Positions 11,446 to 20,135 of a DNA stretch of 52,440 nt are shown in pieces. The translations under genes and the position numbers were made by a program. Source of the stretch: Nitrospirota bacterium (lineage in GTDB: Bacteria; Nitrospirota; Nitrospiria; Nitrospirales; NS-4). Under the pieces are notes generated by a model. The model made no database searches. It had not been told where the DNA came from and saw only the letters and a list, made by a program, of their open reading frames with translations. Within the stretch, counting starts at the first letter, position 1. Each line of letters opens with the position of its first letter. The stretch lies in the NCBI GenBank assembly GCA_004298335.1, contig SCTG01000155.1, positions 1 through 52,440 on the forward strand, in the 5' to 3' direction.

Positions 11446-12312
11446 ATGGCGTCCGACAGCGTGCGGGGCGGCTATGAAGGTCTCCGCGTCGTGGCTTTCG
11501 AGAGCCGCCTGGCCGACCAGATGACGCAGCTCATCGAGCGCCACGGCGGCCGCCCGCTCGTCGCGCCGTCCATGCGCGAAGTCCCCCTGGAACACAACAG
11601 CGCCGTCCTGCAATTCGGCGAGCGCCTCCAGGCCGGCGGGTTCGCCATGGTGATCCTGCTCACCGGCGTGGGCACTCGCTTCATGCTGAAGGTGCTGGAT
11701 ACGCGCTGGCTGCGGGCGCAGACGGTGGCCGCGCTCGGGAAGACCATCCTGGTCGTGCGCGGGCCCAAGCCGCTCGCCGTGCTCCGCGAGCAGGGCCTGC
11801 AGCCGGCCCTGGCCGTGCCGGAACCGAACACCTGGCGGGACCTCGTCCAGGCGCTCGATGGGATGGATCGGCCTCTGAAGGGTATGCACGTGGCGGTCCA
11901 GGAATACGGGGTGTCGAAGGCCGAGCTGTTGGACGCGCTTCGCGAGCGCGGGGCGGTCGTCACGCCCGTGCCGGTCTATCAATGGATGCTCCCCGAAGAC
12001 ATCGGTCCCTTGACCGGCGCAATCCGGGCGATCATGCGCGGCGAGGCGGATGTCGTACTGTTCACCAACGCGGTGCAGGTGGAGCACGTGCTGCAGATCG
12101 CCGAACGGGAAGGCGGCGCCGATCGTTTCCGGCAGGCGATGGAGCGGGTGGTCGTCTCGGCCGTCGGCCCGATCGTGGCCGAACGCCTGCGCGCGCACCG
12201 GCTGCCGGTGGATGTCGAGCCTTCCCACCCCAAGATGGGCATTCAGGTCAAGGAAACCGGCGAACGCGCCGCGGCAATCCTCCTCCGCAAACGCGCAATT
12301 CCCCGCAACTAG
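11446..12312 (+). CDS. hemD: Uroporphyrinogen-III synthase family protein
   Basis: A 288-residue protein with the HemD fold signature: VVAFESRLADQMTQLIERHGGRP at the N-terminus, VILLTGVGTRFML, and a C-terminal VLFTNAVQVEHVLQIAE...VVSAVGPIVAERLRAHRLPVDVEPSHPKMG. HemD cyclises hydroxymethylbilane to uroporphyrinogen III in tetrapyrrole synthesis. No other heme gene lies in the window, so this could also be a HemD-like paralogue with another role; the gene symbol is tentative. I chose ATG 11446 because a GGGGGACGTG ribosome site precedes it; the frame extends upstream into the tRNA-Arg gene. Confidence 0.8.
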   Translation: MASDSVRGGYEGLRVVAFESRLADQMTQLIERHGGRPLVAPSMREVPLEHNSAVLQFGERLQAGGFAMVILLTGVGTRFMLKVLDTRWLRAQTVAALGKTILVVRGPKPLAVLREQGLQPALAVPEPNTWRDLVQALDGMDRPLKGMHVAVQEYGVSKAELLDALRERGAVVTPVPVYQWMLPEDIGPLTGAIRAIMRGEADVVLFTNAVQVEHVLQIAEREGGADRFRQAMERVVVSAVGPIVAERLRAHRLPVDVEPSHPKMGIQVKETGERAAAILLRKRAIPRN

Positions 12313-12331
12313 TCCGGGCATCAGTCCCGGC

Positions 12332-12381
12332 TGGACATCGCAGGATGCGTCCTGCTATCCTGTGAGTGAGCACTTACTTAC
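12332..12381 (+). promoter_or_regulatory. Promoter and putative TetR operator
   Basis: TGGACA (12332-12337) and TATCCT (12356-12361) lie 18 nt apart, with a perfect 6-bp hairpin GCAGGA-TGCG-TCCTGC (12340-12355) inside the spacer. Immediately downstream, GTGAGTGAGC/ACTTACTTAC (12362-12381) forms an imperfect inverted repeat (7 of 10 pairs) covering the predicted start of transcription (about 12368) and ending at the ATG of the TetR gene. This placement suits repression by the TetR product. Confidence 0.55.
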
Positions 12382-13011
12382 ATGGCGAGCACGGTCATTA
12401 AATTAAGCCAGGCGCGCAGGACGCACAAGTCGTCCGGGCGCGAACGGCAGGCCAGCATCATCGCCGCCGCCGCGACCCTGTTTGCCCAGAAGGGCTTCAA
12501 CGGCACGACCACGCGCGAGATCGCGAAGACCGCCGGGATCAGCGAAGCGCTGCTGTATCGGTACTTTCCCACCAAGCGGGCGCTGTACGCCGCGATCATC
12601 GCCGCGAAGAGCCAGCTCTCCCAACTCATGGCGTCCATCGAGGAAGCGGCCGCGAAGCGGGATGATGTGCAGGTCTTCACGTTGATCGCCGGTTTCCGCA
12701 TTCATCGTGGCGCGGACCCGTCCCTGCTGCGGCTTCTGCTCTTCAGCGCGCTCGAAGGACACGAACTGTCGGACATGTTCTTCCGGAACCGGCACCGGGT
12801 GTTTTATGAGTTCCTGGCGGGCTACATCGCCCGGCGCACCCGGGAAGGGGCGTTCCGCAAAGTGGACCCGCTGCTGGCCGCCCAGTCCTTTGTCGGGATG
12901 ATCGTCTATCATCGGCTGTTGCATGAAATCTTCAAGGTCCCGCCGCACTGCACGCCGGAAGAGGCCGTCGCCGGCTACGTGAATGTGTTCCTCGAGGGTC
13001 TGCGGAAATGA
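12382..13011 (+). CDS. TetR/AcrR family transcriptional regulator
   Basis: A 209-residue TetR-type repressor. The N-terminal DNA-binding domain is clear: ASIIAAAATLFAQKGFNGTTTREIAKTAGISEALLYRYFPTKRALY (about residues 25-72) with the recognition helix around ISEALLYRYF. The remaining helices form the ligand-binding and dimer domain. It is first in an operon with an RND efflux system and overlaps the adaptor gene by ATGA, so it most likely represses the pump and itself, responding to a pump substrate. The candidate operator lies directly before its start codon; the mRNA leader would be only about 14 nt and has no obvious ribosome site. Confidence 0.93.
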   Translation: MASTVIKLSQARRTHKSSGRERQASIIAAAATLFAQKGFNGTTTREIAKTAGISEALLYRYFPTKRALYAAIIAAKSQLSQLMASIEEAAAKRDDVQVFTLIAGFRIHRGADPSLLRLLLFSALEGHELSDMFFRNRHRVFYEFLAGYIARRTREGAFRKVDPLLAAQSFVGMIVYHRLLHEIFKVPPHCTPEEAVAGYVNVFLEGLRK

Positions 13012-14201
13012 GCCGATTGAAGCGCCATCCGTTCCTGACGCTGGCGGGCATCCTCGTTCTGACGCTGGTCGCGCTCGTGGCCTTCCGTCTCGTCAGCAGC
13101 GGCGCCAAGAAAGACCCGCGCAAAGAGCGCGTGATTTCGGTCGGCACGATGTCGCCTGTCCGGAAGGACCTCGACGTCCGCCTCGTCTACACGGCCGACA
13201 TCCAGGCCTATCAGCAGGTCAACATCTTTTCGCGTGTGGACGGCTACATTGCCAAGATCCACGTGGACAAGGGCGATTACGTCAGGGCGGACCAACTGCT
13301 CGTCGAGGTGGACCATACCGATTACGTGCATGCGGTGAACCGCGCCAAGGCCAACCTGGCGGCCGCGCGGGCGAACGTCGTGAGCCAGGAGGCGACCATC
13401 AAGAACGCAAAGTTGAACCTCGACCGGATGCGGTCGCTCATCAAGGACCAGTATGTCGCGCAACAGGACGTGGACAACGCCCAGGCGGCCCATGACGTCG
13501 CCCTCGCGCAGATCGATTCCCTGCGCGCCCAGGTGCACCAGATGGAGGTGGCGCTCCAGCAGGCCGAAACGAGCCTGACGTACTCGTACATCCGGGCGCC
13601 GTTCGCGGGCTCCATCTCCACGCGCAATCTCGACGCCGGGGCGTTCGTCTCGGGCTCGACCGGCAGCACCTCGACGCTGTCGCGCGGCATCCTGGTCCTG
13701 CAGGACATCACGACCGTCCGCGTCCTGGTGGACGTGGTCGAGAAGGATGTGCCGCTGGTGAAGATCGGCCAGCCGGCCGAGCTCCGCGCGGACGCCTACC
13801 CGGGACGGGTCTTCACCGGCAAGGTGACGCGCGTCGTCCAGGCGCTGAACCCGAGCACGCGGACCATGACGGTCGAAGTGGACATTCCGAACCCGGACCG
13901 CGCCCTCAAGGGCGGCATGTTCGCGAGGGTGGAGATCCGGGTCGGCGTCCACGTGGATGCGTTGCAGATCCCGATCGACGCGGTCACGCGCCTGGAGACC
14001 GACCAGTACGTGTACACCGTGCAGGACGGCAAGGCCCGGAAGGTGCCGGTCGTGCTGGGCATCCAGAGCGACGGGTTGATCGAGATCGTCAAGGGGCTGG
14101 CGGGCGCCGAGCCGGTCATCGTCTCCGGCAAGGACCTCGTCACGGACGGCGTCAAGGTGGACCCCAAGCCAATGGGCGCGCCGGCCCCGCCCGCTCCGTA
14201 A
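13008..14201 (+). CDS. RND efflux periplasmic adaptor (membrane fusion protein)
   Basis: A 397-residue HlyD/AcrA-type adaptor. An N-terminal membrane anchor (about 8-28, LTLAGILVLTLVALVAFRLV) is followed by a beta-barrel/lipoyl core (IFSRVDGYIAKIHVDKGDYVRADQLLVEVD), a long alpha-helical hairpin (about 105-180, with NAKLNLDRMRSLIKDQYVAQQDVDNAQAAHD), the second lipoyl half (YIRAPFAGSISTRNLDAGAFV) and a membrane-proximal domain. It bridges the inner-membrane pump to an outer-membrane channel. Encoded between the TetR regulator and the pump; no outer-membrane factor gene is present in this operon, so a TolC-like channel must come from elsewhere. Confidence 0.93.
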   Translation: MSRLKRHPFLTLAGILVLTLVALVAFRLVSSGAKKDPRKERVISVGTMSPVRKDLDVRLVYTADIQAYQQVNIFSRVDGYIAKIHVDKGDYVRADQLLVEVDHTDYVHAVNRAKANLAAARANVVSQEATIKNAKLNLDRMRSLIKDQYVAQQDVDNAQAAHDVALAQIDSLRAQVHQMEVALQQAETSLTYSYIRAPFAGSISTRNLDAGAFVSGSTGSTSTLSRGILVLQDITTVRVLVDVVEKDVPLVKIGQPAELRADAYPGRVFTGKVTRVVQALNPSTRTMTVEVDIPNPDRALKGGMFARVEIRVGVHVDALQIPIDAVTRLETDQYVYTVQDGKARKVPVVLGIQSDGLIEIVKGLAGAEPVIVSGKDLVTDGVKVDPKPMGAPAPPAP

Positions 14202-14212
14202 AACCTCTCCGT

Positions 14213-17200
14213 ATGTGGCTGACCCTCCTCGCGCTCCGCAACCGCATCGGCATCCTGATGCTGTCGCTCGCGATGGTCGTGCTGGGGGCGACCTCCCTGG
14301 ACCGCCTGCCGCGCGACCTCTTTCCCCAGATCCAGGTGCCGGTCGCCTTCGTCGGCGTCATCTACAAGGGCGCGCCGCCCATCGACATCGAGCAAAGCGT
14401 CGTCTATCCCATCGAAAAGGCGGTCAGCTCCGCCTCGAACGTGGAGCATGTCGAGTCGTTTTCCAAGCAGGGGATCGGCGCGGTGCAGGTCTGGTTCAAC
14501 TGGGGCGCCGATATCAATGTCGGCCAGATGGAGGTGATGCAGCGCGTCACCCAGATCCTCAACCAGCTCCCGCCCGGCATCCTCCAGCCCTTCATCGTCA
14601 AGTTCGACGTCTCCAACATCCCGGTCGCCTTCGTGACCGTCGCGGGCGGCAACCTCGACGAGCGGGCCCTCTACGATCTCGCGTTCAACACGATCGCGCC
14701 CCAGGTCGAGCAGTTGGCCAACGTCGCCGCGGCGACGGTCGAAGGCGGCAAGGTCCGGCAGATCAACATCAACCTGGACCCCGCGATGCTGCAAGCGCGG
14801 GGGCTCTCGATCCTGGACGTCATCAAGGCGGTCAAGGCGTCGAACGTCATCCTCCCCTCCGGCGACATCAAGGCCGGCAACCTCGATTACAACGTCTTTA
14901 CCAACAACCAGTTCAAGACGGTCGAGCCGATCAACGACGTGATCGTGAAGGCGACGGCGGACGGCACGCCGGTGCGGGTGAAGGACCTGGGCACCGTGAC
15001 CGACTCCTCGGACATCCAGACGAACATCGTGCGGACGGACGGCCAGCGGTCGGTCTACCTGCGCGTGAACAAGCAGCCGAACGCGAACACCGTGGAGGTG
15101 GTGGACGCGCTCCGCAAGGCGCTGCCGAAGATGATCGGCATCCCGGCGGGCGTGAATCTGGGCGTCTCGTTCGATCAGTCGGTGTACATCCGGCAGTCCA
15201 TCAAGAACCTCATCGAGCAGGCGATCGAGGGCTCCATACTCGCCGCCGCCGTGATCTTCGTGTTCCTGCGCAACCTCACCAGCACGCTGATCATCTCGGT
15301 GGCCATTCCGCTCTCCGTGCTCGTGACCTTCATCACGCTGTATTTCACCGGCCAGACCCTGAACATCATGACGATGGGCGGGCTGGCGCTGGGCATCGGG
15401 CGCCTGGTGGATGACTCGATCGTCGAGCTGGAAAACATCCAGCGGCACCTGAACCTCAGCCGACGTCGCTGGGAGGATCTTCGCCAGGACGCCCGCGGGC
15501 TGGACCCCGGCGTGAAGATCAACATCGACGAGCCCTCCCGCTGGGAGGCGATTCTGGAGGCGGCCCGCGAGGTGGCCATGCCGATCTTCGCCTCGACGGT
15601 GACCACGGTCGTGGTGTTCCTGCCGATCCTGTTCCTGGTGGGCATCGCCAAACTGCTGTTCATCCCGCTGGTCTTCACGATCACGATCGCCCTGTTCACG
15701 TCCTTCTTCATCTCCCGGACCGTGACGCCGGCGCTCTGCTACAAGTTCGTGAAGCCGGAACACGAAGCCATGCAGTCCATGCCGGCTTGGCTGCGCCGGT
15801 TCATGGACTGGAGCCGGCTCAAGTACGAGCGGCTGGACACCCGCTACCAGGAACTGCTGGCCTGGACGATGGCGCATCGGAAAGCGCTGATCGTCACGGT
15901 CCTCACGATCTTCGTCGGCTCGCTGGCCCTGATGCCGTTCATCGGCAGCGAGTTCATTCCCGTGACCGACGAAAGCCAGTTCCGGATCATCGTGCGGGCG
16001 CCGGTCGGCCAGCGGGTGGAGAAGACCGAGCAGCAGGTGGCCGAGATCGAGCGCGTGCTGCGCGAGACGATCCCTCCCGGGGAGCTGGAGACGGTCGTCT
16101 CCAGCGTCGGGGTGCTGCAGCAGGGGCGGTCGTCTCTCTTCAATCCCAATACGGGCCCCCATACGGCGTTGGTGCAGGCCTACCTGGTGCCGCCGGGCAA
16201 GCGGACGCGCAACCAGATCCAGATCATGAACGAGGTGCGGCCCAAGGTGGTCAAGCTATTTCCCGGGGTGCTGACGATCTTCGACCCGGGCGGGATCGTG
16301 AAACGAGTCACCAGCTTCGGCTCGCAGTCTGCGGTGGACGTGGAGATCTACGGCTACGATATGGAGAAGGCCCGCGAGGTCGTCCGCCAGGTGGACGACC
16401 TCATGCACAAGACCAAGGGCCTGGCGGACATCCAGATCAGCCGCGAGGAGAACTATCCGGAGGTCAATGTTTCGGTGGACCGGGAGAAAGCCGCGCTGCT
16501 CGGCATCAGCGAGACGGACGTCGCCAACGCCGTGCTGTATTCGCTCAACGGCAACGGCCAGGTCGATCCGGTCATCTTCACCGACCCGAAAAACGGGAAC
16601 GAGTACTACATCAGCGCCTGGCTGGACGAGAAGTACCGCAGCGACCTGAGCGACCTGGAGCGGATCATCCTCACCACGCCGTCCGGAGGGACTGTCCTGC
16701 TGAAGAACGTCGCGAGCCTCAAGCTCAATTCGGGGCCGGTGAAAATCGACCGCAAGTACTTCCAGCGGGTGGTGCACATCACGGCCAATCCGGTGGACCG
16801 GGACCTTGGCTCCATCGCGGAGGAATTGGACGCGAAGTTCGCCAGCCTGCGGTTACCCGAAGGCTTCGGCATCCGGCTGGCCGGGCAGATCCAGCAGCAG
16901 CAGGAGGCCTTCCAGAACCTGATTTTCCTGGCCCTGCCCCTGGCGCTCACGCTCGTCTACATGGTCATGGCCGCCCAGTTCAAATCGTTGGTGGATCCCT
17001 TCATCATCATGTTCTCGATTCCGATGGGGCTCCCGGGCGTGATCATCATGCTGTTCCTGACCGGCACCACGCTGTCGATCACGTCTTTCATGGGCATCAT
17101 CATGCTGCTGGGGATCGTGGTCTCGAACGGGGTCCTGCTCGTGGACTATACGAACGTGCTGCGGCGGCGCGGGATCGAACTGCATGAAGCGGTGATGACG

Positions 17201-17452
17201 GCTTCACGTACAAGGCTACGGCCCATCCTGATGACGTCCCTGGCCACGGTCTTTGGGCTGCTGCCGATGGCGCTGGGGCTCGGCACCGGCGGTGAGACCA
17301 ATGCGCCGCTGGCCCGCGCCGTGATCGGCGGGTTGACGGTCTCCACCGTGCTCACGCTGTTCCTCGTGCCCGTGCTCTACACGATTCTCGAAGAGCGCTT
17401 CCCCCGCAAGGAGGAAGTCATTCCCCGGGACGTGCTCCAGGCCCGGTCCTGA
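14213..17452 (+). CDS. RND efflux transporter permease (AcrB/SwrC-like)
   Basis: A 1079-residue inner-membrane RND pump, near the usual length of the HAE family, with two repeats of six membrane helices and two large periplasmic loops. TM4 carries the paired Asp of the proton relay (GIGRLVDDSIVELEN). In TM10 the segment GIVVSNGVLLVDY has Ser where AcrB has Lys940, as I would expect for a SwrC/YerP-like subgroup that has Asn or similar there. The substrate cannot be deduced; multidrug or lipid-like compounds are typical. It starts 11 nt after the adaptor gene and ends at a strong hairpin. Confidence 0.92.
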   Translation: MWLTLLALRNRIGILMLSLAMVVLGATSLDRLPRDLFPQIQVPVAFVGVIYKGAPPIDIEQSVVYPIEKAVSSASNVEHVESFSKQGIGAVQVWFNWGADINVGQMEVMQRVTQILNQLPPGILQPFIVKFDVSNIPVAFVTVAGGNLDERALYDLAFNTIAPQVEQLANVAAATVEGGKVRQININLDPAMLQARGLSILDVIKAVKASNVILPSGDIKAGNLDYNVFTNNQFKTVEPINDVIVKATADGTPVRVKDLGTVTDSSDIQTNIVRTDGQRSVYLRVNKQPNANTVEVVDALRKALPKMIGIPAGVNLGVSFDQSVYIRQSIKNLIEQAIEGSILAAAVIFVFLRNLTSTLIISVAIPLSVLVTFITLYFTGQTLNIMTMGGLALGIGRLVDDSIVELENIQRHLNLSRRRWEDLRQDARGLDPGVKINIDEPSRWEAILEAAREVAMPIFASTVTTVVVFLPILFLVGIAKLLFIPLVFTITIALFTSFFISRTVTPALCYKFVKPEHEAMQSMPAWLRRFMDWSRLKYERLDTRYQELLAWTMAHRKALIVTVLTIFVGSLALMPFIGSEFIPVTDESQFRIIVRAPVGQRVEKTEQQVAEIERVLRETIPPGELETVVSSVGVLQQGRSSLFNPNTGPHTALVQAYLVPPGKRTRNQIQIMNEVRPKVVKLFPGVLTIFDPGGIVKRVTSFGSQSAVDVEIYGYDMEKAREVVRQVDDLMHKTKGLADIQISREENYPEVNVSVDREKAALLGISETDVANAVLYSLNGNGQVDPVIFTDPKNGNEYYISAWLDEKYRSDLSDLERIILTTPSGGTVLLKNVASLKLNSGPVKIDRKYFQRVVHITANPVDRDLGSIAEELDAKFASLRLPEGFGIRLAGQIQQQQEAFQNLIFLALPLALTLVYMVMAAQFKSLVDPFIIMFSIPMGLPGVIIMLFLTGTTLSITSFMGIIMLLGIVVSNGVLLVDYTNVLRRRGIELHEAVMTASRTRLRPILMTSLATVFGLLPMALGLGTGGETNAPLARAVIGGLTVSTVLTLFLVPVLYTILEERFPRKEEVIPRDVLQARS

Positions 17453-17459
17453 CCGCTGT

Positions 17460-17490
17460 CCGAGGCGGAAGAGTTGTCCTTCCGCCTCGG
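17460..17490. terminator. Bidirectional hairpin between convergent genes
   Basis: A perfect 12-bp stem (CCGAGGCGGAAG with CTTCCGCCTCGG) and a 7-nt loop begins 7 nt after the pump gene stop and ends 11 nt before the stop of the convergent small gene. There is no clear T-tract on either side, so termination may need a factor. Confidence 0.65.
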
Positions 17491-17501
17491 CGCGGCCTGC
17501 C

Positions 17502-17741
17502 TCAGTGCGTGGCGGGCGCGGTGGACGGCGCGGGCGCGGGCGCCGTCGTGCTGTGCTGCTTTTTCTGCGTCCCCTTCTTGCCGTGCTTGCCCTTCTTCAG
17601 CGTGGTCTTGCCGACAGGGGCCTTCGCCTGCGTCACGCTCGGCGTGGATGACGGCGCGGGGGCCGACGTTCCCGCGTAGGCCGGGACGATGAGCGCCAGC
17701 GCCAAGGCGCCGGCGGCGAGTGTGTTGAGTGTCCTGCTCAT
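17502..17741 (-). CDS. Small exported Lys/Ala/Pro-rich protein
   Basis: A 79-residue protein: signal peptide (about 1-23, LNTLAAGALALALIVPAYAG) followed by a low-complexity basic tail with a GKTTLKKGKHGKKGTQKKQH segment and Ala/Pro/Thr runs. The start at 17741 has a strong AGGAGG ribosome site. I recognise no family; such small basic exported proteins may bind polyanions, but that is speculation. The low-complexity composition tempers confidence, though the signal peptide and ribosome site support a real gene. Confidence 0.65.
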   Translation of the reverse strand: MSRTLNTLAAGALALALIVPAYAGTSAPAPSSTPSVTQAKAPVGKTTLKKGKHGKKGTQKKQHSTTAPAPAPSTAPATH

Positions 17742-17942
17742 GATCTTGTCCTCCTTTTGTCTGATGGTTGACTGCCTGTACTCCTGCCACTGGCTATCGC
17801 ATAAGCCTTGCCATTCCCGAAAGCGCTGGCTCCGGCTGGGGTTACGACTTTTTATGCCGTTGCGCGTGGAATGACCGGCTGCCTCCATAGGGGCAGGCGG
17901 CATCTGAAAGGAGGTGAGAGAACTCTAATCTTGCGAGGCGGG

Positions 17943-18692
17943 CTAGAAATGAAAATCGATGATGCTCTTTATTGCCACGTCATCGCTGAAATTATTCAAG
18001 CCGAATTGTATGCCGAGGTCCCACGAAATCCTTCCCCATTCGAATTGCACGGCCGGACCCACTGAATGCTGCACCAAGCCCTGCTGGGAGGGCCTCAGTG
18101 GTCCGATGTTGGAAAAGCTCTCCAGGCCGAGTCTGACCGTCTGCCGCCAGAATCCATAGAGCCCGGCCTCGTAACCGAATTTCGTATTCTGCGCGTCGGC
18201 GATAACGGTTGGATTCAGCCGAATCATCCAACGTTCTGTGCGGCTCTCGGTCAGAAGTTGAACTTCCAGCCGGTCGCTATGGGTAAACTGCCGTCGCGGG
18301 ACTGTGTACCCTACAAGGAGCCCGACCGCCGGCAGGTAGCCTTCCCGATCCAGCACGCGATAGAGGGTATGAAACTTCGAGTCAACGTAAGTGAATTGGT
18401 TTTTGCCTCCCCGCGTCGGCTCGACGAAGTCCATAAAGCCCTCGATGCTCCAGCGGTCGGTCAAACCATACGAAAGCGAGGCGGTGTGGAGCAGCAGGCC
18501 CTCGCGCGGCAGCGGGCCGAAGGTGGCGATGGGGGTATTCAAGATCGCGTCCAGGAAATACGTCGCCTCCAGCTTGCCCTGTTCCACATCATAGGGCGAA
18601 TGCAAATAGAGGTGGTCTGCTCTGGCGTCGGAAAGACCGACGCTCAAGGCCAGCAGACCGGTGAATAGTAAATGTCCAACGACACGGGTCAT
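17943..18692 (-). CDS. Putative outer-membrane beta-barrel protein
   Basis: A 249-residue exported protein: signal peptide about 1-25 (VVGHLLFTGLLALSVGLSDARA), then alternating aromatic/hydrophobic strands (EATYFLDAIL, LSYGLTDRWSIEGFMDFVEP, VGLLVGYTVPRR, RWMIRLNPTV, FGYEAGLYGFWRQ, WDLGIQFGLNNFS) and a C-terminal Phe in a strand ending IDFHF, the classic sorting signature for outer-membrane barrels. I chose ATG 18692 because 13 residues upstream of it lack signal character. It follows a histidine-rich exported protein gene on the same strand by 77 nt. Role unknown; a metal-related outer-membrane function is conceivable from the neighbour. Confidence 0.75.
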   Translation of the reverse strand: MTRVVGHLLFTGLLALSVGLSDARADHLYLHSPYDVEQGKLEATYFLDAILNTPIATFGPLPREGLLLHTASLSYGLTDRWSIEGFMDFVEPTRGGKNQFTYVDSKFHTLYRVLDREGYLPAVGLLVGYTVPRRQFTHSDRLEVQLLTESRTERWMIRLNPTVIADAQNTKFGYEAGLYGFWRQTVRLGLESFSNIGPLRPSQQGLVQHSVGPAVQFEWGRISWDLGIQFGLNNFSDDVAIKSIIDFHF

Positions 18693-18769
18693 GTAAAGAC
18701 CGTTCTCTTCTCTCCGGCCGTTCTTCGGCACAGAGGAACCGCTGTTCAGATGTTTAGAGAGTTAAAGCG

Positions 18770-19201
18770 TTATGCGGTGACGGGCGGAGCGCGTGGAGAG
18801 AGACAGGTCAGCGGGACAACGGAAACATCCGAATCTGCGGGGTCAGCGCCGAGGAATATCGAGCTCAGTTCGACAGGAACGGTAACGGTTGCCTCGGAAA
18901 GAGAACTGAAAAAGGCTGGTTTGCCTGCACTTCGGTCCGGTGAAGACGTGAGGAGTGAGAATCCAATTTCCGGATGATCGAACTCGTGCGCCAGCGGGCT
19001 GGCGATGTGGGAAGCGCCGCCTGGTGAGCCTGCATGATACTCGCACGGGAGATCGGCCGAGAAGACGCTGTGGGTGATGCCTCCGTGAATGTGGGAAGCC
19101 TGCCCATGCTGGTGGTCCGCCTCGGGGTGGACGTGCACCAGCGGCACGGCCAGCACCCAGGCCGATAACCATACCAAGCTGATGAGGCGTAAATAAAACA
19201 T
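18770..19201 (-). CDS. Exported histidine-rich protein
   Basis: A 143-residue protein with an N-terminal signal peptide (LRLISLVWLSAWVLAVPLVHV) followed by a His cluster (HVHPEADHQHGQASHIHGG and further His residues to about 75), which suggests metal binding in the periplasm. The C-terminal half is non-descript and Ser/Pro-rich. The frame extends far upstream, but ATG 19201 is the only start that puts the signal peptide at the N-terminus. It is probably cotranscribed with the downstream beta-barrel gene and divergent from the gene at 19283. Small His-rich proteins of this look often accompany heavy-metal efflux loci; no efflux pump is adjacent here. Confidence 0.65.
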   Translation of the reverse strand: MFYLRLISLVWLSAWVLAVPLVHVHPEADHQHGQASHIHGGITHSVFSADLPCEYHAGSPGGASHIASPLAHEFDHPEIGFSLLTSSPDRSAGKPAFFSSLSEATVTVPVELSSIFLGADPADSDVSVVPLTCLSPRAPPVTA

Positions 19202-19270
19202 CACGCGCCAAAGGATACACTGACTGAAGGCTCGAAACCAACCACCTAGGCTAATAGTGCTCGTTTTGAC

Positions 19271-19276
19271 TATAAT
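19271..19276 (+). promoter_or_regulatory. -10 element TATAAT of a probably leaderless gene
   Basis: A perfect TATAAT with exactly 6 nt to the ATG at 19283, so transcription would start on the start codon. No good -35 hexamer is visible at 16-18 nt upstream. Confidence 0.5.
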
Positions 19277-19282
19277 GGCGGC

Positions 19283-19687
19283 ATGCAGACGCTGGACGTC
19301 GAAAACTCCGGGCTGCCGGACCTGCAGTTCGTCCTGATGGTGCTGGCGCTGTGCACGTCCGACCTGCCCTCGCTCAACGTGCCGGAGCCTGTGCGGCAGA
19401 CCATCTTTCATCGCTGCTGGGCGCTGCTCCATGACACGCCCCCGCCCGAGCGCCGGGAGGAGCGTGTGCTCGACCTGCGCGCGGGGACCGACGTCACGCT
19501 CGAAGCCATGGTGGAAACCATCCATCGCGCCCTCGCCGAGCACGGCATCACCCGGTTGACCTGGGACCATCCGCCCAGCGAGCCGACTCGGGCCACAACC
19601 CCTGAAGCGCTTCCTCTGATCGATCGGCTGCAGAAACTCTATCCCGCCGCCCCCGACGTCGCCGATGATCCTCCGAAAGGCGTCTGA
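19283..19687 (+). CDS. Hypothetical protein
   Basis: A 134-residue soluble-looking protein that I do not recognise. It is mostly helical, with a hydrophobic LQFVLMVLALCTSDLP stretch near the N-terminus that is too short and polar to be a sure membrane helix, and a Pro-rich acidic end. The ATG at 19283 lies 6 nt after a perfect TATAAT, with no ribosome site. Its stop precedes the cupin lipoprotein start by 1 nt, so the two are probably cotranscribed. Function unknown. Confidence 0.65.
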   Translation: MQTLDVENSGLPDLQFVLMVLALCTSDLPSLNVPEPVRQTIFHRCWALLHDTPPPERREERVLDLRAGTDVTLEAMVETIHRALAEHGITRLTWDHPPSEPTRATTPEALPLIDRLQKLYPAAPDVADDPPKGV

Positions 19688-19688
19688 T

Positions 19689-20135
19689 ATGAAACGCACG
19701 TGGTGCGGGGCGCTGATCGCGCTGCTCTGGCTTGGAGGGTGCGCGGCGGTCCCATCCCCCGGCGCCCCGGACTTCTCACGACCGGAGATCGCCGACCTCC
19801 AGGCGCAACTGGAACGGGATCCCATCCGCCCGGGCGAAACCGTGCGTATCACCAGGCTGGTGGAGAGCCCCGACATGAGCGGGCTCCTGGTGCAGATACA
19901 GGGAGCCATGCCGCCGCATTTTCACAAGCGCACGCAGGAAGTGATCTATCTGCTGCGCGGGGAGGGGATGCTGCAGTTGGGAACCGAGCGCATGCCGATC
20001 AAGGCGGGCGCGGTGGTGCGGGTTCCGGCAGGCCGGATGCATACCTTCACAAGCCAGGGGCCGGCCCCCGCCGTCTTTTTCGTGGTAACCACGCCCCGGT
20101 GGGACGAGCAGGACCGCGTTATGGCGCCGGAGTGA
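19689..20135 (+). CDS. Cupin domain lipoprotein
   Basis: A 148-residue small cupin with an N-terminal lipoprotein signal (LLWLGGC, Cys18). Metal-ligand candidates of cupin motif 1 are visible as PPHFHKRTQEVIYLLRG (His77, His79, Glu84), and of motif 2 as VPAGRMHTF (His118). Cupins bind a metal and may be enzymes or small-ligand sensors; the reaction cannot be given. I chose ATG 19689 because the lipobox then sits at the expected distance. It overlaps the convergent gene by 17 nt at its end. Confidence 0.8.
   Translation: MKRTWCGALIALLWLGGCAAVPSPGAPDFSRPEIADLQAQLERDPIRPGETVRITRLVESPDMSGLLVQIQGAMPPHFHKRTQEVIYLLRGEGMLQLGTERMPIKAGAVVRVPAGRMHTFTSQGPAPAVFFVVTTPRWDEQDRVMAPE

Noticed and set aside
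12313-12360. Terminator after the hemD-like gene
   Set aside because: CCGGG/CCCGG and GCAGGA/TCCTGC hairpins are present, but without T-tracts; the second fits better as part of the TetR promoter region.
17906-17916. Perfect GAAAGGAGGTG, complement of the 16S rRNA 3' end
   Set aside because: No usable start codon follows at the right distance except short frames antisense to the beta-barrel gene; no rRNA-like sequence surrounds it. Probably chance or remnant.
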